Part shown: in pieces, positions 8,047-15,444 of the stretch
Layout: each line of letters opens with the position of its first letter
How positions within the stretch are numbered: position 1 is the first letter of the stretch
Origin: Mxb001 sp044360385
GTDB lineage: Bacteria; Actinomycetota; Actinomycetes; S36-B12
NCBI GenBank assembly: GCA_044360385.1
Contig: JBIKKK010000024.1
Span: forward strand, 1-18,709
DNA length: 18,709 nucleotides
Direction: 5' to 3'
Notes under the pieces: generated by a model
What the model was told of the DNA's origin: nothing
The model's database searches: none
What the model saw: the letters and a program-made list of their open reading frames with translations, nothing else
Position numbers and translations under genes: made by a program

Positions 8047-8645
8047 CCGGCGCGCACCAGCGGACGGAGCTGAGCCATGAGCGCGTCGCCGATGCCGGTG
8101 ACCTCGCCGAGCACCTCGACATCGGTGAAGGTGCCGTTGTCCTCGCGCCACTGCACGATCCGCTGCGCGAGGACCGGCCCGATGCCTGGGAGCGCCTCGA
8201 GCTCAGCGGCGGTGGCGGCATTGAGGTCCACAAGGGTGGTCGCGGCATCACCCGAGGCATCCGTCGCAGCCGGCCCACCTCCGGAGGTGGCCTGACCTGC
8301 CGCGCGCACCCCCACCGCGACCTGCTCGCCGTCGACGAGGACCCGGGCCAGGTTGAGCTCTCCGGTGGAGGCTCCCGCACGCACACCGCCGACCGCTTCA
8401 ATCGCGTCGACCACGCGGGATCCGGGCGGCAGAGTCACCACCCCCGGGCGCGCGACGCGACCGCGGACGTGCACCGTCACCTCGCCCAGCGCCTCGGTCA
8501 CGGCGCTTGCACTCGTCGCGGGCACGGGATCAGGCAGCGTCACCACGGGTCGAGTGCGCCCCTGCCACCACCAGTAGCCCACCACGAGAATGAGTGCGCC
8601 GAGAAGCATCGCGAGGGCGCGCAAGGTGCGCGGGCTCCAGGTCAC
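8043..8645 (-). CDS. comEA: ComEA DNA receptor, membrane-anchored helix-hairpin-helix protein
   Basis: The 200-residue protein has one N-terminal membrane anchor (about residues 9-27, ending GYWWWQGR). An extracellular SLBB domain follows (GEVTVHVRGRVARPGVVTLP, about 54-110), then a Gly/Ala/Thr linker, and finally a helix-hairpin-helix repeat starting VDLNAATAAELEALPGIGP and ending near the C-terminus. ComEA binds incoming double-stranded DNA at the cell surface and passes it to ComEC, which follows with a 4-bp overlap. The start is GTG at 8645. The 85 bp upstream, separating it from degV, contains a 6-bp hairpin (8691-8709) and a TAGCGT 6 nt before the start that could be a -10 box. The evidence for a separate promoter is weak. 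Confidence 0.94.
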   Translation of the reverse strand: MTWSPRTLRALAMLLGALILVVGYWWWQGRTRPVVTLPDPVPATSASAVTEALGEVTVHVRGRVARPGVVTLPPGSRVVDAIEAVGGVRAGASTGELNLARVLVDGEQVAVGVRAAGQATSGGGPAATDASGDAATTLVDLNAATAAELEALPGIGPVLAQRIVQWREDNGTFTDVEVLGEVTGIGDALMAQLRPLVRAG

Positions 8646-8730
8646 CCGGCGACGCTAGGAGCGCACGCTCACCGCAGGCCTAAGCCAGAGCGCCTCCGTG
8701 GACGAGGCGGGGTCTGCGGCCCTGTGGACG

Positions 8731-9579
8731 CTAGTCGAGCAGGGGCGAGACCACGGAGGCGACGATGCCGGGGCCGGTGTGAGCCCCGACGACCGCACCC
8801 AGCGGGCATACGACGATCCGCGTGTGCGGGAGCGCCTCCTCGAGAGACGCCGCCAACGCGTGCGCGCGCTCCGCGGCGTCCAGGTGCTGCACAGCGATCT
8901 CCACGCTGCGGCCCAGGGTGGCGGCAAGGGTGAGCTCGGTGATGCGGGCCATGGCCTTGGCCGTGGTGCGCACCTTCTCCAAGGGCATGACCTCGCCATC
9001 GAGGATCTGCAGGATCGGCTTCACCTGAAGCGCTTGCCCGAAAGCCGCGCGCGCAACTCCGATGCGACCCCCGCGGCGGAGGTACTCGAGGGTGTCGACG
9101 TAGAAGAGTGAAGTTGAGGCTCGGGCACGTCGTTCGACAAGCGAGGCAACCTCATCGGCTGAAGCGCCCTCCTGCGCCCTGCGAGCACCGGCGAGGACCG
9201 CAAAGCCGAGCCCCATGCCGACGGTGCGGCTGTCCACGAGGTGGACCGGGATGTCGACCTCTTTGGCTGCCAGCTCAGCGGACTCGTAGGTGGCCGACAT
9301 GCGCGAGGACAGCGTGGCGCACACGATCGCTTCCGCGCCATGCTGCGCGGCCTGCGCAAAGGCCTGGCGGAAGCGCTCGGGAGAGGGCCTGCTCGTGGTG
9401 ACCGGCTGCCAGGCACGCAGAGCATCGGCGATCCGGGCGGGGCTGGCCTCGTCAGCAGTCTCGTCGTAGGGGCGACCACCGACGACGACCTGCACGGGCA
9501 CGATCTCGATGGAAGTGCCCTCAAGGAGATCGGAGGGCAGGTACGCCGTGGAATCGGTGACGACAGCGACGGCGGACAT
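8731..9579 (-). CDS. DegV-family fatty-acid-binding protein
   Basis: The 282-residue protein is a full-length DegV/EDD-fold protein: VAVVTDSTAYLP at the N-terminus, the VTTSRPSPERF lipid-site loop, LSSRMSATYESA, VDSRTVGMGLGF, YLRRGGRIG and the closing VGAHTGPG. Relatives in Firmicutes (FakB) bind a fatty acid and present it to the kinase FakA; no fakA is in the window, and the partner in Actinobacteria is less certain. The ATG at 9579 is followed at once by the domain. It lies 9 bp after the DNA glycosylase gene and upstream of comEA, as in other actinobacteria. What it contributes to this unit is unknown. Confidence 0.94.
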   Translation of the reverse strand: MSAVAVVTDSTAYLPSDLLEGTSIEIVPVQVVVGGRPYDETADEASPARIADALRAWQPVTTSRPSPERFRQAFAQAAQHGAEAIVCATLSSRMSATYESAELAAKEVDIPVHLVDSRTVGMGLGFAVLAGARRAQEGASADEVASLVERRARASTSLFYVDTLEYLRRGGRIGVARAAFGQALQVKPILQILDGEVMPLEKVRTTAKAMARITELTLAATLGRSVEIAVQHLDAAERAHALAASLEEALPHTRIVVCPLGAVVGAHTGPGIVASVVSPLLD

Positions 9580-9588
9580 CTGCCCAGG

Positions 9589-10818
9589 CTAGCCGGTAAC
9601 GGCAGCGACCAGACGGGGCCTCAGGTTTGGGGGCACGACCTGCTCGATGCTGACCGATTCAGCACCGACCCAGGTGGCCGCCTCGCGCAGCGCCTTCGCG
9701 GTCCCGTCGATGGCACCGCGGACCGGAGCCCCTGATCCGGTCGTCTCCAGGGTCACGCGCTTGGCGACCAGCGTGCCCTTTTCGCGAGCGGGGTCGACGC
9801 GACCGACCAGGCGTCCACCGTGGAGGACCGGCATCGCGAAGTAGCCGTGGACGCGCTTGGCGGCAGGTGTGTATGCCTCGAGGCGATGCTCCATGTCGAA
9901 GATCCGCTCCATGCGGTCGCGATTCCAGACCAGGGAATCAAACGGCGACAGCAGGGTCGTCCGCGATCGCTCGCGTGACGACGTACCCAGCCACTCGAGC
10001 GCCTCAGCCGATGCCCAGGCGCGCTGATCCCATCCGCGCACCGACACCTCCACCAGGTCTGTCTCGCCCACGTGAGAGGTCGCCTGACCCAGCGTGAGCC
10101 GATGGATGTCGGCGATGTCCCCGATCGTGCCCACACCCACGGAGTGACCGCCGAGCTCGACGAGTCGGCGCAGGCACTCCGCATCGGATGGACCGTGTAT
10201 GCCATCGTCGTCGACCCAGCCTCGCTGCTCGCGCAGATCGACGGGGACGACGCGCTCGGGCAGGTCGTAGACGCGCTTCCACGCCCTGCGCCGGCTGACG
10301 ATGACGTCCCCCACGAGCAGGTGCCATTCGAGGGCGTTCTTGGTCTCCGACCAGGACCACCATTCGCCCCCCAGGCGCCCGCCGCCGAGCTCCGTGACCG
10401 TCATCGGGCCGTCGGTAGCCAGGCGCTTGAGGACCCGTCGCAATTCCTTGGTGCTGGGCGCGTCGTTCCAGGTGCAACCCCTGCGCGCGTAGTGACGGCG
10501 CCGGAAGGAGAACCACGGCCACTCCGACATCGGCAGGATGCATGCGGCGTGCGACCAGTATTCGAATGCCGTGTCACCGCTCCAATACGCCGACTCGACC
10601 GCCTTGCGGCCAATCGCCCCCAGTCGGGCGTAGGCGACGAGCTCATGCGATCGCGCGAGGACCGAGATCGTGTCGAGCTGCACGGCACCCAGGTGCTCGA
10701 GCATGTCGATGACCGACTGCTCGCGCTTCGCCTCAGCCTTCGGCACCTTCGGCGTGCCGAGTAGCCCCTGCGCCCAGAGCGCGGCGCGGCGCGCTTCGTC
10801 GGCGGAGATCTCGATCAC
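9589..10818 (-). CDS. AlkX/YcaQ-type winged-helix DNA glycosylase
   Basis: The 409-residue protein belongs to the winged-helix HTH_42 (DUF1006) family, whose characterised members AlkZ and YcaQ/AlkX excise alkylated bases and unhook interstrand crosslinks. The catalytic region reads GAVQLDTISVLARSHELVAY: Gln47-Leu-Asp49 matches the Q-x-D form associated with the YcaQ branch rather than the Q-x-Q of AlkZ. Other family blocks are YWSHAACILPMSEWPWF, RGWDQRAWASAEAL, LLSPFDSLVWNRDR and the closing GRVDPAREKGTL. The GTG at 10818 forms a GTGA overlap with the acetyltransferase stop; a longer in-frame extension to 11178 overlaps that gene in an Arg/Pro-rich shadow frame and is rejected. The substrate in this organism is inferred from family only. 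Confidence 0.88.
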   Translation of the reverse strand: MIEISADEARRAALWAQGLLGTPKVPKAEAKREQSVIDMLEHLGAVQLDTISVLARSHELVAYARLGAIGRKAVESAYWSGDTAFEYWSHAACILPMSEWPWFSFRRRHYARRGCTWNDAPSTKELRRVLKRLATDGPMTVTELGGGRLGGEWWSWSETKNALEWHLLVGDVIVSRRRAWKRVYDLPERVVPVDLREQRGWVDDDGIHGPSDAECLRRLVELGGHSVGVGTIGDIADIHRLTLGQATSHVGETDLVEVSVRGWDQRAWASAEALEWLGTSSRERSRTTLLSPFDSLVWNRDRMERIFDMEHRLEAYTPAAKRVHGYFAMPVLHGGRLVGRVDPAREKGTLVAKRVTLETTGSGAPVRGAIDGTAKALREAATWVGAESVSIEQVVPPNLRPRLVAAVTG

Positions 10819-11369
10819 GGCAGGAGCGTCTCGAGCGGCACAAGATCCTCGGGCAGCAGGTCGGCGGTCCATACGTCGACGCGCGTGCCGCGCTGGACTA
10901 CGCCGAGGCGGCGGACGTCGGCGTGCACGCGGAAGCCGACCTTCTCCACCATCCTGCGGGAGGCGTCGTTGCCCACGAGGGCCTCCCAGGTCACCACCTG
11001 GCAGCCGCCCTCGCCAAAGGCCCAATCGCAGGCCAGCCACAGGGCCAGCGTGCCTACGCCGCGCCCGCGTGCCCAGGGGGCGACGTAGTAGCCAACATTG
11101 GCCAGGCCGGCACCATCGAGGGTGACACCGAAGTTGCCGGAGAAGCGGGCATCGACCTCGATCGCCCACCGGGGCCACTCGCTGTCGATGTCCGTCCCGA
11201 TCGTCCGGTCCAGATAGGCATCAGCGTGCTCGGGCGCGTAGGGATGCGGCACTGTCGTCCACGTCCATGTCTGCTCGTCCCGGCAGGCCTCGATGATGTC
11301 GTCGCGGTCCGCGCGGGCGTGAGGACGCAGGGTGACAGGCCCCGCGGTGAGAGTGGGCGGGGTCTGCAC
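10815..11369 (-). CDS. GNAT N-acetyltransferase, RimJ/RimL type
   Basis: The 184-residue protein has the GNAT fold: VTLRPHARADRDDIIEA (beta-1/alpha-1), strand ANVGYYVAPWARGRGVG with the acetyl-CoA pyrophosphate loop RGRGVG at residues 101-106, and GNDASRRMVEKVGFRVHADV as the usual motif B. The pattern resembles RimJ/RimL-like enzymes that acetylate protein N-termini or small amines; the acceptor cannot be told. It starts with GTG at 11369, 2 bp after the leuS stop, and its own stop overlaps the glycosylase start in GTGA. It is therefore almost certainly co-translated with both neighbours. M. tuberculosis also carries a GNAT gene (eis) in the comparable neighbourhood, but this sequence is not Eis-like. 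Confidence 0.88.
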   Translation of the reverse strand: MQTPPTLTAGPVTLRPHARADRDDIIEACRDEQTWTWTTVPHPYAPEHADAYLDRTIGTDIDSEWPRWAIEVDARFSGNFGVTLDGAGLANVGYYVAPWARGRGVGTLALWLACDWAFGEGGCQVVTWEALVGNDASRRMVEKVGFRVHADVRRLGVVQRGTRVDVWTADLLPEDLVPLETLLP

Positions 11370-11371
11370 GG

Positions 11372-13840
11372 CTACTCGGGGACGATGTTGACGAGCTTGG
11401 GTGCGCGCACAATGACGGTCTTGATCCCCTTGCCGTCCAGCGCCTTCGTCACAGCATCAGACGACAGTGCGAGCTCCCGCAGCGCGTCCTCGGAAATATC
11501 GGGCGAGACCTCGAGGCGGTCGCGCACCTTGCCGGCGATCTGGACCACGCAGGTGACGGAGTCCTGCACGAGCAGGGTCGGATCGACCTCGGGCCAGCCA
11601 GCCAGCGCCACCGACGGAGCGTGGCCGAGCAGGCGCCACATGTCCTCCGCGGTGTAGGGCGCGGCGAGCGAGAGCAGGATCGCGACTGCCTCCGCGGCCT
11701 CCCGCACGGCTGGATCAGCTGGCCCGCAGCCGGAGTCGATGGCCTTGCGCGTGGCGTTGACCAGTTCCATCGTCTTGGCAACCGCGACGTTGAAGCGGAA
11801 GGTCTCCAAGGCATGCGCCGCGTCGTGCAGCGTGCGATGGGTGACCTTGCGCAACTCGACATCCCCCGTTGCCGGATCGGCGCCGGGAGCGCTCGTGACG
11901 TCCTGGGCGATGCGCCAGGCACGAGCCAGGAACTTCTTGGAGCCTGCGGGCGAGACGTCGGACCAGTCGATGTCATCCTCCGGCGGACCGGCGAAGACCA
12001 TCGTCAGACGAATCGCATCCACGCCATGCACCGCCAACTCGTCCGACAGCTTCACGAGGTTGCCGCGGGACTTGCTCATGGCGGAGCCGTCCATGACGAC
12101 CATGCCCTGGTTGAGCAGGCGCGTGAAGGGCTCGGTGAAGTCGACCATGCCCATGTCGTAGAGCACCTTGGTGAAGAAGCGGCTGTAGAGCAGGTGCAGG
12201 ATCGCGTGGGTCACGCCGCCGACGTACTGGTCGACCGGCATCCACTTCTTCGCGGCCTCGACGTCGAAGGGTCCGTCGGCCTTATGCGGGTCGAGGTAGC
12301 GCAGGTAGTACCAGGACGAGTCGACGAAGGTGTCCATCGTGTCGGCGTCGCGCTGGGCATCGGCGCGCCCGCAGCGCGGGCACGCGACGGTGGCCCACTC
12401 GGTCGCCGCCCCCAGGGGCGACGTGCCCTTGGGCTTGAGGTCCAGGCCCTGAGCCGGCGGCAGCGTGACGGGCAGTTGGTCCATCGGCACAGGGACCTCA
12501 CCGCAATCCACGCAGTGCACGATCGGGATCGGCGTGCCCCAGTAGCGCTGACGCGAGATGAGCCAGTCGCGCAGGCGATAGTTGATCGATGCCTTGCCGG
12601 TGCCGCGCTCGCCGAGGATTTCGATGATCGCATCGATTGCCTCGGCCTTGTCGAGACCGTCGAGCGGACCGGAGTTGACGTGGGGACCGTCGTCGGCGGT
12701 CGCCACGCCGGTCTCATTCGGGTCCTCGCCCGCGTCGACGACGACGCGCACGGGCAGATCGAAGGCACGCGCGAAGTCGAGGTCACGCTGGTCGTGGGCG
12801 GGCACGGCCATGATCGCGCCGGTGCCGTAGTCCGCGAGCACGTAGTCAGAGGCCCACACCGGGATGCGCTCGCCGTTGGCCGGGTTGATCGCGTAGCGGT
12901 GCAGGAAGACGCCCGTCTTATCGCGGTCGGTGGCCAGTCGGTCCATCTCAGAGGACTGCTTGACCTTCTCCAGGTACGCCGCGAACTCCGCCTCGGCCTC
13001 GGTGCCCGCAGCGAGTTCGGCCGCGAGGTCGGAGTCGGCTGCCACGACGAAGAACGTCGCGCCGTAGAGGGTGTCGGGGCGCGTGGTGAAGACGGTGACG
13101 GGCTCGTCGCGGCCCTCGATGACGAAGTCGACCTCGGCGCCCGTGGATCGGCCGATCCAGTTGCGCTGCATGAGCAGCACCTTCTCCGGCCACCTGCCCT
13201 CGAGCTGCTGCATGTCGTCGAGCAGGCGGTCGGCGTAATCGGTGATCTTGAGATACCACTGGGTGAGCTTCTTCTTGGTGACCGGCGTATCGCAGCGCTC
13301 GCACAGTCCCTGGACGACCTGCTCGTTGGCAAGCACGGTCTGGCAGTTGGGGCACCAGTTGACATTGGAGGCCTTGCGGTAGGCCAGGCCGCGCTCGTAC
13401 ATCTGGAGGAAGAACCACTGGTTCCAGTGGTAGTACTCCGGGTCGCAGGTGTTGAGCACGCGGTCCCAGTCGAAGGAGCACGCGTAGCGGCGCATGGAGG
13501 CCTTCTGCTGCGCGATGTTCTCGTAGGTCCACAGGCCGGGGTCCTCGCCGCGGCGGATCGCGGCGTTCTCGGCGGGCAGGCCGAAGGCGTCCCAGCCGAT
13601 GGGGTGCATGACGTTGTAGCCGCGCTGCACCCAGTAGCGGGCGACGACATCACCGAGTGCGTATGCCTCCGCGTGACCCATGTGGAGGTCACCCGATGGG
13701 TACGGGAACATGTCGAGGACGTACTTGGTCGGACGCGGATCACCCTCGATGCCCGAGCGGAAGGGCTGAAGGTCGTCCCAGACCGGCAGCCACCGGTCCT
13801 GGATCACCTCGACGTCGTACGTCTCTCGCGTGTCGTCCAT
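11372..13840 (-). CDS. leuS: Leucyl-tRNA synthetase
   Basis: The 822-residue class I synthetase charges tRNA-Leu. Visible in order: the HIGH motif as HMGH (53-56), the FGLPAENAA region, a first zinc knuckle (Cys163, 166, 180, 183), and the CP1 editing domain with TTRPDTLYG (252-260) and GTGAIMAVPAHD (339-350). Next come a second zinc site (Cys443, 446, 487, 490), the tRNA stretch FVDSSWYYLRY, the signature loop AMSKS (587-591), and the anticodon-binding and C-terminal domains. The first residue of KMSKS is Ala rather than Lys, while the catalytic Lys590 is kept. The ATG at 13840 has no Shine-Dalgarno sequence; a -10-like TAGGCT lies 10 nt before it, so the mRNA may be leaderless. It heads the seven-gene minus-strand run. 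Confidence 0.98.
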   Translation of the reverse strand: MDDTRETYDVEVIQDRWLPVWDDLQPFRSGIEGDPRPTKYVLDMFPYPSGDLHMGHAEAYALGDVVARYWVQRGYNVMHPIGWDAFGLPAENAAIRRGEDPGLWTYENIAQQKASMRRYACSFDWDRVLNTCDPEYYHWNQWFFLQMYERGLAYRKASNVNWCPNCQTVLANEQVVQGLCERCDTPVTKKKLTQWYLKITDYADRLLDDMQQLEGRWPEKVLLMQRNWIGRSTGAEVDFVIEGRDEPVTVFTTRPDTLYGATFFVVAADSDLAAELAAGTEAEAEFAAYLEKVKQSSEMDRLATDRDKTGVFLHRYAINPANGERIPVWASDYVLADYGTGAIMAVPAHDQRDLDFARAFDLPVRVVVDAGEDPNETGVATADDGPHVNSGPLDGLDKAEAIDAIIEILGERGTGKASINYRLRDWLISRQRYWGTPIPIVHCVDCGEVPVPMDQLPVTLPPAQGLDLKPKGTSPLGAATEWATVACPRCGRADAQRDADTMDTFVDSSWYYLRYLDPHKADGPFDVEAAKKWMPVDQYVGGVTHAILHLLYSRFFTKVLYDMGMVDFTEPFTRLLNQGMVVMDGSAMSKSRGNLVKLSDELAVHGVDAIRLTMVFAGPPEDDIDWSDVSPAGSKKFLARAWRIAQDVTSAPGADPATGDVELRKVTHRTLHDAAHALETFRFNVAVAKTMELVNATRKAIDSGCGPADPAVREAAEAVAILLSLAAPYTAEDMWRLLGHAPSVALAGWPEVDPTLLVQDSVTCVVQIAGKVRDRLEVSPDISEDALRELALSSDAVTKALDGKGIKTVIVRAPKLVNIVPE

Positions 13841-13849
13841 AGCGGGGGC

Positions 13850-13879
13850 GAGCCTACCGACCGCGCTCTCGCTAGCCTG
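13850..13879. promoter_or_regulatory. Candidate overlapping divergent promoters of leuS and the membrane protein gene
   Basis: On the minus strand TAGGCT (13851-13856) fits the TANNNT -10 consensus for leuS; on the plus strand TAGCCT (13873-13878) fits it for the gene at 13918. With a 17-bp spacer each -35 position falls on the other's -10 box. Neither -35 resembles TTGACA. The leuS -10 is so close to the ATG that transcription would start within a few bases of it. Confidence 0.3.
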
Positions 13880-13917
13880 AGGCCACGGGCAGGCGTCCTT
13901 CCAGAGAGGTGGAAGCT

Positions 13918-14307
13918 ATGGCGGAAACAGCGGTCCAGCGCAAGGTCGTCGGCACCGTGTGGCTCCTCGCCGCGATTGCCGGAATCGTGCTGGCGTTCGT
14001 CGCCCAGCCCATCGGCGAGTGGGGGCCTTTCGGGGTCCTGCTGGCCGTCGTCCTCGCCTTCCTCGGCCTGACCGGCCTGTGGATAGCGGTGACGGGCAAG
14101 GGACGAATCCTGGGCCGGAGCCTCAGCCCGAAGGCGAATCGCATCGTGGCCATCATCGGGCTGGTCGCCGCCACCCTGCTGATCATCTCCAACGTTGTCA
14201 GCGACTGGGCCAACTGGACGGCAGTGGATGTGCTGACCATCGCGGTGTGGGTCGCCATTGGGGCGATGTTCATCGAGGGGATCGTCGCGACGCGCAAGGC
14301 CGCCTGA
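13918..14307 (+). CDS. Small four-helix membrane protein, function unknown
   Basis: The 129-residue product is almost entirely hydrophobic, with four predicted membrane helices: VGTVWLLAAIAGIVLAFVAQ, FGVLLAVVLAFLGLTGLWIA, IVAIIGLVAATLLIISNVV and VLTIAVWVAIGAMFIEGIVA. A short basic loop (RILGRSLSPKANR) sits between helices 2 and 3. I do not recognise a family. The ATG at 13918 is chosen because a purine-rich AGAGAGGTGG precedes it; a GTG at 13909 would lie within that site. It diverges from leuS across 77 bp and converges with the glycerophosphodiesterase gene, 17 bp between stops. No neighbour suggests a role. Confidence 0.75.
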   Translation: MAETAVQRKVVGTVWLLAAIAGIVLAFVAQPIGEWGPFGVLLAVVLAFLGLTGLWIAVTGKGRILGRSLSPKANRIVAIIGLVAATLLIISNVVSDWANWTAVDVLTIAVWVAIGAMFIEGIVATRKAA

Positions 14308-14324
14308 CCTGACGCACTCGCGCC

Positions 14325-15434
14325 CTAAAGGCCATCGAGCCCGGTGAAGTACGGCTTGCCCTCGGGTGCCGGATCCTTGGGAGGCAGCGGCATTCCCAAC
14401 TCCTCCATGACCGCGCGCAAAGTCGCGGGGCGGTCCGTGATGATGCCGTCCACCCCCATGGCAATCAGTGATCGCATCTGCTCGGCATCGTTCACTGTGT
14501 ATGGAGTGACGCGCATTCCCAGGCTGTGGGCCTCCTGGATGACCTCGGGCGTGACCTCCTTGTAGTACGGCGAATACACATCGGCGTCGATTGCGGCCGC
14601 GGCCTGCACGGGGCTGTTGCCGAAGTCCTTGAGGTCCAGACCGGCCATCCACGGCGAGGGACGATCCGCGTCGGGCCACTGGTAGTCGCCCTCATCACCC
14701 TCCAGATTCCACGACGGCTGATTGGCCGTCAGCGCGACGGTCGCGACGCGCGGATCGATCCGCTTCATCTCTTGGAGGGTGCGCCAGTCGAAGGACTGGA
14801 TCATGATCCGGTCCTGCAGGTCGTACTCGACCGCGAGGTCGTAAATGGCGTGAGTCCACTCTTCCGGTGTCGGATTCGCAGGGTTCACGACGTACGGCGT
14901 GGACTTGGTCTCGAGGCTGAGGAAGACATCGTCATTGCCCCAGTCCTTCACCAACTGGAAGACTTCTTCGAGAGTCGGGATCGTGGCCCCGGGGACCGAC
15001 TTCTGCGTCCTGCCGTGTGCCTCCCAGTAGCCGTACGGGGCGTCAGGACTCATGGCTCCGACGTCGAACTTCCGGAGGTCCTCCAGCGTCGTGTAGCGGA
15101 TATCGGGCTCTTCGTCGGTGGAGAGGAATCGGCCCCACGGATTCTTGGCGAGGAACCACGACACTCTCCTGTTGTGATTGATCACCGGCACGTCGTCCGC
15201 TGTGATCACCACGTCCATCTCCAGGGTGGTCACGCCGACCGACAGGGCGTAGGCGAAGGCCGGCAGAGTGTTCTGGGGCCGGGCGTCGCGACCGCCCATA
15301 TGCGCCTGGAGGTCGAATCCCGACGGCAGATTGACCGGCCCGCTGGGCGTCTCGGACGCACAGCCCGCGGCGCCCAGCGCGAGTGATGCGGCGAGCATTG
15401 GGCCGAGGAGCCGGAGTGGTCGAGGCCGACGCAT
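14325..15434 (-). CDS. Glycerophosphodiester phosphodiesterase lipoprotein
   Basis: The 369-residue lipoprotein has a signal peptide with lipobox GAAGC (Cys25) and a GDPD TIM barrel. It would split glycerophosphodiesters into glycerol 3-phosphate and an alcohol outside the cytoplasmic membrane. The predicted catalytic pair is His45 (QAHMGGRDARPQNT) and His87 (VINHNR); metal ligands are Glu72 and Asp74 (LEMD) plus the Glu of FLSLETK. The C-terminal SLGMRVTPYTVND and GVDGIITDRP blocks are typical. Deviations from the usual HRGG/PENT/HD blocks are Met46, Gln54 and Asn88. The ATG at 15434 follows the lysoplasmalogenase stop by 10 bp. GlpQ-type activity is likely; the altered residues leave substrate open. 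Confidence 0.88.
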   Translation of the reverse strand: MRRPRPLRLLGPMLAASLALGAAGCASETPSGPVNLPSGFDLQAHMGGRDARPQNTLPAFAYALSVGVTTLEMDVVITADDVPVINHNRRVSWFLAKNPWGRFLSTDEEPDIRYTTLEDLRKFDVGAMSPDAPYGYWEAHGRTQKSVPGATIPTLEEVFQLVKDWGNDDVFLSLETKSTPYVVNPANPTPEEWTHAIYDLAVEYDLQDRIMIQSFDWRTLQEMKRIDPRVATVALTANQPSWNLEGDEGDYQWPDADRPSPWMAGLDLKDFGNSPVQAAAAIDADVYSPYYKEVTPEVIQEAHSLGMRVTPYTVNDAEQMRSLIAMGVDGIITDRPATLRAVMEELGMPLPPKDPAPEGKPYFTGLDGL

Positions 15435-15444
15435 GGCCTCGACA

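Noticed and set aside
8047..8151. A 35-residue N-terminal extension of ComEC
   Set aside because: It reads MARGQRHLHRCRG and similar, the wrong frame of the comEA helix-hairpin-helix region. The ATG at 8046 overlaps the comEA stop as ATGA.
10819..11178. An N-terminal extension of 120 residues on the DNA glycosylase
   Set aside because: The extension is Arg/Pro-rich and overlaps the GNAT gene in a different frame. The GTG at 10818 gives a 4-bp overlap and the normal family start.
13841..13917. A T-box riboswitch before leuS
   Set aside because: Only 77 bp separate the divergent starts, too short for a T-box leader, and no T-box sequence or specifier stem is visible.
11621..14071. An 816-codon plus-strand open frame opposite leuS
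   Set aside because: It lies antisense to a complete leucyl-tRNA synthetase with all motifs. Its product is rich in Arg, Gly, Val and His without domain character, as expected from the reverse frame of high-GC coding DNA.
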